Below, piece by piece: positions 27,101-39,100 of a stretch of 64,000 nt of DNA (the stretch's first letter is position 1; each line of letters begins with the position of its first letter). The DNA is from Panopea generosa. Its lineage: Eukaryota; Mollusca; Bivalvia; Adapedonta; Hiatellidae. The DNA lies in the NCBI GenBank assembly GCA_029582155.1, contig CM055899.1, positions 78,527,719 to 78,591,718 of the forward strand, read 5' to 3'. The notes under the pieces were generated by a model, which was not told where the DNA came from, made no database searches, and worked only from the letters and a program-made list of their open reading frames with translations. Made by a program: the position numbers and the translations under genes.

Positions 27101-30100
27101 CGTTACATCAGATGTCAAGGTTACACAATGGTCAAGGTCACACTTTAATGTGAAAAAAACATGAAATTGCATGTCCAGTCTGAAATGTCAGTCCATTACT
27201 CTTAATATTCATGGATACATTGCTACCTATTATAAAATATATTGTTATTTTCACAGACCATTTGGGGGGCATGCAACACTTACCAGTGACATTTCTTGTT
27301 TAATATTATTATTTCAATGTAATCTTCTACAAGAACATCACATTTTTAATACATTTAATATACATTACACATATATTGTTACATATATTGAAGGAACCTG
27401 TGCTATGCAATTTTCCCAGTTTCTTTAAAAACAACGCTTATTTTCCCAAAGTCAGGGACCCTGACCCCATTCCCAAAAGTGTGAGCAAGAGCCCTGTATT
27501 TTGAGTTAGTAACAGTTTCAACCTGAAAAATACCATTTTGTTAGCAAACAGCAAAAAAACACAGAAAATATAAACTCTATCCATGAGGGTACTGTACATG
27601 TATTTCATCACCAGTTGTCCTGCGCTAGTTTGCATGTTAAACATCATTGTGTGATGTTGGAAATCCTGATATATATCAACAATCTCTGATGGTGCCAGTC
27701 AGGGAAATTGGCGACATTGAGCAGGATTTGTCTTGTTGTAGTAATAACTTTTTTTTAAAAAATTGATGTGAAATGAATTTAAATCATAAGATGAATTCAA
27801 AAATTTTTAGAGCAATTTTATGTCTTTAATTATTTCACCTTAATTTAATTGCAGGAAAAAACATTCTAACATTAAATGTTTTAAAAAGTCTTTTAGCCCA
27901 AATAAAAAAATAATTTTTGTTTCCTGTGACCTGCAGGAAAAAAATTGGACAGGCAGGTTGGAATTTCTTTTATTTTCTTTCTGCGGTTCATGGATCGAAA
28001 TAGAGCAAATAAAACTAAAATAAATGTTATAAATAAATAAAAAATTTAATAATTTTTTTTTAGATTTGTGGGTTCTAGAATATTGACTCAGTCAGGTCAC
28101 AAGAAACAAAACTATTTTTTCGTTTGGCCTTATAAATACTTTACTGATTGATGCTGTCTTTACCTGTGTACAATGTACAAATATATCTATATTAGCATTA
28201 AAAAATGTTTCTGTTGTGAAATTGTGTGTGTGTATTTTCTGCAGGTACATATGTGAAATATGCAACTACTTGACCAAGAGTAGCCAGGATTTAGAGAGAC
28301 ACGAGAATGCACATAAAGGTCTGGCAGCCATCCATCATGCCCTGTAGTTGTTAAGGAAATGACAACAATTCTTTAGTTATATATATTACAACATAGAAGT
28401 GGACTTGTTAGACTTGGTTGATTATATATGAATAACATTCTTGTAGTTTTTACACCTGTACCAGGTATTTTGCTCTTAAAATTATGGTTGCCATTACGAA
28501 AGTAAATAAAAATTGCACTATTTTCCTCTCCAGGTCATGGAGATGTAGAAAGGGGAGGGAGACTTATTGCTAAATCCGGAGATATTGGTAAAATCCGTAG
28601 ATGGTAAATGCATTACCTAAAAAGAAAAAACTTATTTATCGCAGTTTTCTCTTTATAGACTCATGTATCAGGTACATAGTATTACCAAGAAAGTTGGTAA
28701 TGGTTATAAAATATTAATGTATGAAAAAAAATGTCCAAGAAAATGAAGAGCGATAGATTGAACAAATTAGAACCAAACATACAATATTTGACATACACAT
28801 TTTTGGGGGGAAATGAACAAATTGATGGAACGTTTTATCTTCCCAGGATAGGTGACAATATGCTCATATAAATAAGTAATGGTAGAGATTATACTGCCCA
28901 TTAGACAAACCACTGATATTCATGTGTTTGATGCCAGCTAATAAATTGACTTTTACTGTTGTGATTTGTATATTAGACACTGTGAGGGGTCAAGTGTCGC
29001 GAGGTTAAGTGTATACAGTAACAGTCCTGTTTGTTTCAAAACTGCATGGAATAGAAAAAAAATGTATTTCCTAATATTTATGTGAAGGTTTGCTGAATGC
29101 TGTTAGTTACTGCACTTTTGTACAATTATAAATTAAACCTGTCCAAGGGTGGTAGATGTGGATAGAAAAGACTGAAATCAATTGTTTCTATTTATTTTCT
29201 ACAATACTTTTTCTTTCTTTTTTTTCTAAAATTTTAACTTTTCAAATTGTCAGAATCAATCAATAATTAAAATTATGTATGCATAAAATTTGATTTTGTG
29301 AAATTGTAAAATCAAAAAAAAAAAGTGCAGTTTCATGAGAAGCAAAGACAGGACTGTAGAAATAGTTGACATTTAATCCTCCGTGAATCCGATACCCTGT
29401 ATATGTAGATAATTATATACCCTGTATATGGAGATATATACCCTGTATATGGAGATATATACCCTGTATACGGAGATATATACCCTGTATATGGAGATAT
29501 ATACAGATGTTTATATGTTGTTATTTCTGGAATTAGAAAAAAACATTATACAGTCAAACCTGTCTTAAGCAGCTAGTCAAGGGATGGAGCAAAGGTGAAC
29601 TTTTAAGACAGGTTGTTACTTAATACAGGTTAATTTTCTCTTAAAGCATTATGATGGGAATAACAAATGTGGCTGCTTAAGACAGGTGGCTGCTTAATAG
29701 AGGTTGCCACTTACACAGGTTTGACTCTATTATGAATAAAAACCAACATAATACATGTACTTTGTATTGTGACAGGTTTTTGTGTGCATGATGAGGTCAT
29801 TAGAAATCACTGGCTAGATTCTCATTTCTCATCCAAATTCTTCTTAAAAAGGGGAAGGAGGGGGGATTTTATTTATTTTTTATGAAAATAAAAAGGGTCG
29901 GGATGGCATGAAAATTAGGGGGCGGGCGGGAATGATAATCTAGCAATTATTTTATTATGGCCTTATGGACCATGCCTAAAACCATGGTAACATGTAAACA
30001 CTGTATATATCTTCATAGAAAATACCCCTGCTATTAATGAGAACATCTTTGATTATGCAACAGGTATTGCAAGTTAAATGAGTAAAGGGAGGTAATCGTT

Positions 30101-33100
30101 TGGAAAATCTCTGAAAGTTGTTTTAAATTTAGATGGCAAATTATATATTCCTTGACATAATTTGTGTTACCAATAACTCAGTTTAAACTTATCTATTTTA
30201 CTATAATTGTGAGACTAAGACAAATCATGCTCAAAGTCTTCCTGGGTAGAACCAGTACTACCAGTAAGAATATGTGGAAAAGGTGTCATAACTCAATTGT
30301 GTGATTAACTCAAAGCTTATATGAATCACTCTTGAATTTCATTTCTTGGGAAGAAGCAGTAAACTAGTACCAAGTTGTTTTTGAGAGGTTGCTGGTGGTC
30401 AAGCATTGGATCAAAATGTGTGACCTTTGATATGGGCAGCCAACACTATCCACTGCAGTAACATCCTGCTTAACTTTAATTCAAGGGTGCATTAGAAGTG
30501 GTCTGTATTCACCATTAACTATGTGCCGTAACCGAATTTAAAGGAAAACAGCATTGAATTATTACATTTTACAAGTTTTTAATGTATGGTGGAGTGCTTG
30601 GGCTACTGTATCCAGGTGTCGTGAGTTCAATCCATCACCATGGACATGGGTAGTTTTCTTGAGCAACACACTTCGTCTGCATGTGCTTGGTATTGGTTCT
30701 GCCCAGGAAGACATCAAGCAAGATTTGTATGAGTTTATAAAACTTGTTTCACAATCAATGAAAAATTCATAGGTTTAAAATATTTTTATAAGACACCGCT
30801 GACTTGTTTGTACAAAGCTCGTAATTTGAGATAGTTCTCATTAAATAAGGAGTAACAACTGTTGTTAGAGGGGTTAGTTAAGATAATGGTCAAGAAAGGA
30901 AATATGGTGAGACAGTCCCCCATTACTATACACAGGTATGTGTGTGATATATGTGGATACAAGAGCCGGAAAGGACATGATTTTGTACGTCATACTAACG
31001 CTCATGCAGGTAAGTACACACCTGTTTCCATGGTAACTTTATTAAATAAGAATTTTTATTGGCTTAGTTCATTAGTCAGAAATGGGACTCAATATAGTTA
31101 AGCAGGGTCCTTTGTGGCTGAATGGTCTGAGGCATAAAAGAGGTTGAAGTTTATTCTCACTGTTGAGATTGAAGGTTCCTCTCACTGTTGAGGCTGAAGG
31201 TTACTCCCGCTGTTGAGGTTGAAGGTTACTATCACTGTTGAGGTTAAAGGTTACTCTCACTGTTGATGTTAAAGGTTACTCTCACTGTTGAGGCTGAAGT
31301 TTACTCTCACTGTTGAGGTTGAAGGTTACTCACTGTTGAGGCTGAAGGTTACTCCCACTGTTGAGGTTGGAGGTTACTCCCACTGTTGAGGTTGAAGGTT
31401 ACTCTCACTGTTGAGGTTAAAGGTTACTCTCACTGTTGAGGTTAAAGGTAACTCTCACTGTTGAGGCTGAAGGTTACTTCCACTGTTGAGGTTAAAGGTT
31501 ACTCTCACTGTTGAGGGTGAAAGTTACTCTCACTGTTGAGGTTAAAGGTTACTCTCACTGTTGAGGTTGAAGGTTACTCCCACTGTTGAGGTTAAAGGTT
31601 ACTCTCACTGTTGTTGAGGTTGAAGTTTACTCTCATTGTTGAGGCTGAAGGTTACTCCCACTGTTGAGGTTGAAGGTTACTCCCACTGTTGAGGTTAAAG
31701 GTTACTCTCACTGTTTAGGGTGAAGGTTACTCTCACTGTTAAGGTTGAAGTTTACTCTCACTGTTGAGGCTGAAGGTTACTCCCACTGTTGAGGTTGAAG
31801 GTTACTCCCACTGTTGAGGTTAAAGGTTACTCTCACTGTTGAGGGTGAAGGTTACTCTCACTGTTGAGGTTAAAGGTTACTCTCACTGTTGAAGCTGAAG
31901 GTTACTCTCACTGTTGAGGTTAAAGGTTACTCTCACTGTTGAGGTTGAAGGTTACTCATAATGTTGAGGTGGGGGGGGGGGGAATCTTATTTGAACCTGT
32001 CTGTCTCACATGATGGGTCAAATATTATTCTGACATAATGTCTAGCTCTATTTTATTGTTTTATATGACAAATTCAAGTCATTATATATTTTTGAAGGCA
32101 GAAAAATAAATAACCCTTGAGTCAAGATATGAGCAAAGAACTTGGCAGTCTCATTCTTAGCACATTTTTTACTCTGCATAGGTAGAGATTCCTTTTTCTT
32201 GCATACCAGACAAGGATTTCCACATATTTTTACCGGGTATAGATTTTTCATTCTACACTTCCTTCACACACTTATCCTACCCTCCTCGCTATGACATGAT
32301 GTCCATGAATACTTGTGCTATGGCATAATCCTGTCCCTCTGTTTAAATGCTTTGGCAGTGACTATGCAGTCCCTTAGGCACATGGCAGCTATTTATAATC
32401 CACACTACAATGTTGTTGTGTATTTTCTATGTAACAATTAGGGATGACTTGTATGTAACACCTTCCCTATATTACAATTAGGGATAACTTGTTTGTTACA
32501 CATTCCCTATATAGCAATTATAGATGACTTTTATGTTACAGATTCTCTATATAACAATTAAGGATGACTTGTATATTACACATTCCCTATATAGCAATTA
32601 TAGATGACTTTTATGTTACACATTCTCTTTATAACACTTAAGGATGACTTGTATGTTACACATTCTCTATAAAACAATTAGGGATGACTTGTATGTTACA
32701 CATTCTCTACATAACAATTAGGGATGACTTGTATGTTACACATTCACTATGTAACAATAAGGGTTGGCTTGTATGTTACATATTCTCTATAAAACAATTA
32801 GGGATGACTTGTATGTTACACAATCTCTACATAGCAATTAGGGATGACTTGTATGTTACACATTCACTATGTAACAATAAGGGTTGGCTTGTATGTTACA
32901 CATTCACTATGTAACAATTAGGATGACTTGTATGTTAAACATTCCCTATATAGCAATTAGAGATGACTTTTATGTTACACATTCTCTATATAACAATTAA
33001 GGATGACTTGTATGTTACACTTTCTCTACATAACAATTAGGGATGACTTGTATGTTACACATTCACTATGTAACAATAAGGGATGGCTTGTATGTTAAAC

Positions 33101-36100
33101 ATTTACTATGTTACAATTAGGGATGACTTGTATGTTACACATTCACTATATGTAACAATTAGTGATGACTTGTATGTGACACAGTAACTATGTAACAATT
33201 AGGGATGATTGTATGTTACACATTCCCTATATACCAACTAGGAATGACTTGTATGTTACACATATCCTATATAACAATAAGGGATGACTTGTATGTTACA
33301 CATTCTCTATATAACAATTAGGATGACTTGTATGTTACACATTCCCTATGTTAAAACTAGGGATGACTTGTATGCTACATATTTTCTATATTACAATTAG
33401 GATGACTTGTATGTTACACATTCCCTATATAACAATTAGGGATGACTTGATTGTTACACATTCTCTATATAACATTAAGGGATAGCTTGTATGTTACATA
33501 TACATTGTATGTAACAATTAAGGATGACTTGTATGTTACACATTCACCTTGTAACAATTAAAATGACATGTATGTTACACATTCACTATGTAACAATTAG
33601 GATGACTTGTATGTTACATATTTTCTATCAAACAATTGGGGATGACTTGTATTTTACAGGATCACTATGTAATAATAAAAGATGATTTGTATGTTACAGG
33701 TGGTTCACTATGTAACAATAGGGGTGACTTGTATGTTACAGAGCCATTATGTAACAATAAGGGTTGATTTGTATGTTACACATTCACTGTATGCAACAGT
33801 TAGTGATGACTTGTTTGTGACACATTAACTATGTAACAATTAGGATGACATGTTTGTTACATATTCACTTTGTTAAAATTAAGGATGACTTGTTACACAT
33901 TCTCTATATAACAATAAGGGATGACTTGTATGCTACACATTCTCTATATAGCAATAAGGGATGACTTGTATGTTACACATTCCCTATATAACAATGAGGG
34001 ATGGCTTGTATGTTACACATTCTCTATATAACAATAAGGGATGACTTGTATGTTACAAATTCCCTATATAACAATGAGGGATTACTTGTATGTTACACAT
34101 TCCCTATATAGCAATAAGAGATGACTTTTATGTTACACATTCTCTATATAACAATAAGGGATGACTTGTATGTTACAAATTCCCTATATAACAATGATGG
34201 GTGACTTGTATGTTACAGGTTCACTATGTAACACTATTGGATGACTTGTATGTTACAAATTCACTATGTAACCAATTAGGGATGAATTGTATGTTACAGG
34301 TTCACTATATAACACTAAGGGATGACTTGTATGTTACAAATTCACTATGTAACCAATTAGGGATGAATTGTATGTTACAGGTATCAAACAGTTTACTTGC
34401 CCCATCTGTCAGAAAAGCTGCAGTACCAAGAGTGAACTGAAGAGACATGTTCGGTTCCACGGAGGTAAGGCACAAAGGTTCCTAAATCAATCACTGAAGC
34501 ACCTTCAGTTATTTGCCTGTATCTTCAAAGGCAATGTTGATAAATTTTCACTCAAAACTTTTTCTGATAATTATATTATTATCTACAAGATGTAAATATA
34601 AAATTTAAATACTCAAGTATTTCTGCGGAATTTTGGTTTCTTTCTGTTTTAGGAAGAGGCATAAATGTTGCTTTGAACTTCGTCTTGTTTTAACAATTTC
34701 AGAGAAGAGCTTTAAGTGCACATTCCAGGGCTGTACGTATGCGTGTGTGGACACCATTGGTCTCAGCAAACATGTGAAGCTGATGCATACTCATAAGGTG
34801 AGATATATTTCTCAACTTTGGCTTGTAAAGTCATGGTGTGTTTATGTTATGCTCTTCCTGTAGTCTGCAGACTGTCATCATTGTTGTCCACTTGTTTTAA
34901 AGCAATTCAATAAATGTTGGTTTCAATTTTCATTACCTGGTGTCATTTCTAAGTTTTTGTTATCGGTTGCCGTTCTAAATTAATGTGGCTGCTGTAACTG
35001 AAAAAAAAAAAAATTTGAGAATATGATGCATGTTGAGCAGGCTCCTCCACAGCAAGGAATGCAAGCACTGGGGTAAAAGCCCATAAACACATTCAAGTTG
35101 TGTAAGGTACTTGTTAGTAAAACTTGTATTAATCAGTTAAAGACATCATATTTAGTATGTTTCATTTTAGGCATTAAAATGAGAAAAGACATGCAAAGAA
35201 AAATAAAGATTTAGAGCAAAGTAAGCTTCTGCAAAATTTTGTTAAAGTATTCAAGCGCTAGGGGAATACCATTTCTGATAGTCATAAGCTGGGGTGCCCC
35301 TGTGCTTAAACAGCCTGTGGAGAAGCCTGCTGAGCATGCGCAATGTATCATACTACAGTAACTAATATAACAATACAAAAGATATGAAGTCTACAGTAAG
35401 TTATATAACAAAGTAATAAAACTAACAGCTCTGTTGTTTTGTTATAGTACTTTTTTGTGCTACCCCAAAGGAGGGAAGCATATAGTCGCCACTTCGTCCG
35501 TGCGTGCATTCGTGCAAGCGTGCGTCCGTCCGTCTCATCAAATACTTGTCCGGGCTATTTCTCTACAACCTCTTGTTGGAATTTTATGAAACTTGCTAGG
35601 ATGCATCATTACCAAGTGCAGATGTTCATAATATCTTTGTGTTTCGGTTCAATGATTTTTCACGGAGTTATGGCCCTTTAATTGAGTCTGTGACCAAATT
35701 CTTGTCCGGGCTATTTCTCTACAACCTCAGGTTGGAATTTTATGAAACTTGCTAGGATGCATCATTACCAAGTGGAGATTTGCATAATATCTTTTTGTTC
35801 CAGTTCGATGATTTTTCATGGAGTTATGGCCCTTTGATTTTGTCTGTGACCAAATTCTTGTCTGTGCTATTACTCTACAACCCCATGTTGGAATTTTATG
35901 AAACTTGCTAGGATGCATCACTACCAAGTGGAGATGAGCATATTGTCTTTGTGTTCCGGTTCGATGATTTTCACGGAGTAATGGCCCTTTCATTGAGTCT
36001 GTGACCAAATTATTGTCCGCACTATTTCTCTACAACCTCAGGTTGGAATTTTATGAAATTTGCTATGTTTGTGTTCCAATTCGTTAATTTTTCACGGAGT

Positions 36101-39100
36101 TGTGGCCCTTTCATTCTGTCTGTGACCAAACTCTTCTCCGCTCTATTTCTCTACAACCTCAGGTTGGAATTTTATGAAACTTGATAGGATGCATGATTAC
36201 CAAGTGGAGATGTGCATATTGTCTTCATGACGCTATTTCGCTTCAACCTCTGGTTTTAATTTTGTAAAATTAGCTAAGATATGCACATATTGACATTTAA
36301 TTCCAGTTCAATGATTTGCGAATGAGTTCTGTCAAGCGCAGAGCCACATATTGTTCCTGCTATGCAGTTTGGTATTTTACAACCAAGTCGCCATCAGCAC
36401 TAAGGGAATATGGTACAAACACTCGCTTGGGGAGCATCCATCGGTTCCACCGATATTTTCTTGTTGTTTAGAGCTTTAATTTCTCATTGTGAATGATTGA
36501 AATACAAAATAAAATACAAAATACAAAATGAAAAAAGATAAAATCTTGAAATAATGGAGCACTGAACTGAGTTATTATCTGTTACTTATAAATAAATTGT
36601 TTTGATTGGCTGGGAAGCACTTGCATGTTATCGAGTAAATTTTGACCCCTTTTTACTTCCTTGCAGTAGGTTTCAGGTCACTTATGTGTTTTCAACGCTT
36701 TAAGAGAAAAAAATTATGCTGATATTATTCATCATTCAGCAGATTTCTGTACTTGTAATTGAAAGTTTATTTGTAAATAAACTAGGTTTATAGGAATTTA
36801 TAATTTAGGCTCCTTACTATTGTAGTCACAATACTAGCAGTACCTTGTGTTTTGTATCCAACTTTCTGTTTTATTTTGTGTAAGCATAAACACCATTTCA
36901 TGTTGAATAACATGTTGACTCAGTTTATTGCCAGATCTTTATCATTCACCATTGTATAAATATATAATAATTTACAATAATAATGTTCTAGTCAGTTATT
37001 AATACTATATAGTCTGGTGTATAAATATATAATAACATACAATTGTAATGTTCTAGTCAGTTATTAATACTATATAGTCTGGTGTATAAATATATAATAA
37101 CATACAATTGTAATGTTCTAGTCAGTTATTAATACTATATAGTCTGGTGTATAAATATATAATAACATACAATCGTAATGTTCTAGTCAGTTATTAATAC
37201 TTTATAGTCTGGTGTATAAATGTATAATAACATACAATCGTAATGTTCTAGTCAGTTATTAATACTATATAGTCTGGTGTATAAATGTATAATAACATAC
37301 AATCGTAATGTTCTAGTCAGTTATTAATACTATATAGTCTGGTGTATAAATGTATAATAACATACAATCGTAATGTTCTAGTCAGTTATTAATACTATAT
37401 AGTCTGGTGTATAAATGTATAATAACATACAATCGTAATGTTCTAGTCAGTTATTAATACTATATAGTCTGGTGTATAAATGTATAATAACATACAATCG
37501 TAATGTTCTAGTCAGTTATTAATACTATATAGTCTGGTGTATAAATGTATAATAACATACAATTGTTATGTTCTAGTCAGTTATTAATACTATATAGTCT
37601 GGTGTATAAATGTATAATAACATACAATCGTAATGTTCTAGTCAGTTATTAATACTATATAGTCTGGTGTATAAATGTATAATAACATACAATCATAATG
37701 TTCTAGTCAGTTATTAATACTATATAGTCTGGTGTATAAATGTATAATAACATACAATTGTAATGTTCTAGTCAGTTATTAATACTATATATATCAGGTG
37801 TTTAAATGCATAATAACATACAATTGTTATGTTCTAGTCAGTTATTAATACTATATAGTCTGGTGTATAAATGTATAATAACATACAACCATAATGTTTT
37901 AGTCAGTTATTAATACTATATAGTCTGGTGTATAAATGTATAATAATATACAATCATAATGTTCTAGTCAGTTATTAATACTATATAGTCTGGTGTATAA
38001 ATGTATAATAACATACAATTGTAATGTTCTAGTCAGTTATTAATACTATATATGTCAGGTGTTTAAATGTATAATAACATACAATCATAATGTTCTAGTC
38101 AGTTATTAATACTATATAGTCTGATGTATAAATGTATAATAACATACAATCATAATGTTCTAGTCAGTTATTAATACTATATAGTCTGGTGTATAAATGT
38201 ATAATAACATACAATTGTTATGTTCTAGTCAGTTATTAATACTATATAGTCTGGTGAACTAAGTCAGCATATGCCAATAAATATAAATTCAGTAAACTTT
38301 TGTGGGCTATCTTTCCATGAATGTAAGAGTATAAAAAAAAATGTTATTTATTACCACTGAGGTCTAGTCTGTAAAGCCGACCCAGCTCTCCCGATTGGGT
38401 CTGTTAAATAGCAATGTTGGGAAAGCCACATTTAAGCACGTTGATTGGTCAGTTGCTTTAGGGAACGATTGTGCGACGTCACAGTTAAGTACATGCAAGG
38501 GTTCAATTGTTATGAATTGTGGGACAAGCATAGAATTTCCTGCTTTTTCATTGGTTTTTAATAGTCGTAATTCGGGAGATATCAGGTTCTGGGAAAGACT
38601 AACTGAGGTCAGTGGTTCTAACTGTTCTTCCAATTAAATTGTTGTATACTAATTGTCTCTTTATTTTCAGAATTTCAAACCATTTATGTGTCCTGTGTGC
38701 CCGTACAGAACGGGTGTGAAGGGAAATGTAGACAAACATATACGCACAGTCCATAACCTTGATGTGGTCACCAAACACACCGTCCACCTTAAGATGAAGT
38801 ACGCACATTTCCAGTCTGGTGACATCATCACAAAAGATGGCCGTCTTGTCGCTACAGCTGAAGACAGGAAAAAACTGGAAGAGAGGCAATCGGAAAATGA
38901 GGACAAAGGCGTGATGGATTCTGAAACTGCCATGAGTGTTAGGGGTATAAGTAATCTCAGTGCAAGTGAAGAAAGTAAAGATGATAACATGGAAGCCAGC
39001 ACAAGTTTGGAGAAGATAAAAACCTATTCAGGTCATTCATCTGCGACGTTGAACCACTCATATCCGCCACATTCTGCAGATGTCACTGTCACTTCTGAGG

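Noticed and set aside
21088-34380. CRISPR-like regular repeats
   Set aside because: Units are contiguous tandem copies without unique spacers, in an intron-containing animal gene.
32684-34440. Plus-strand frames such as MTCMLHILYITIRDD
   Set aside because: They are translations of the 40-bp intronic minisatellite between BTB exons 6 and 7.
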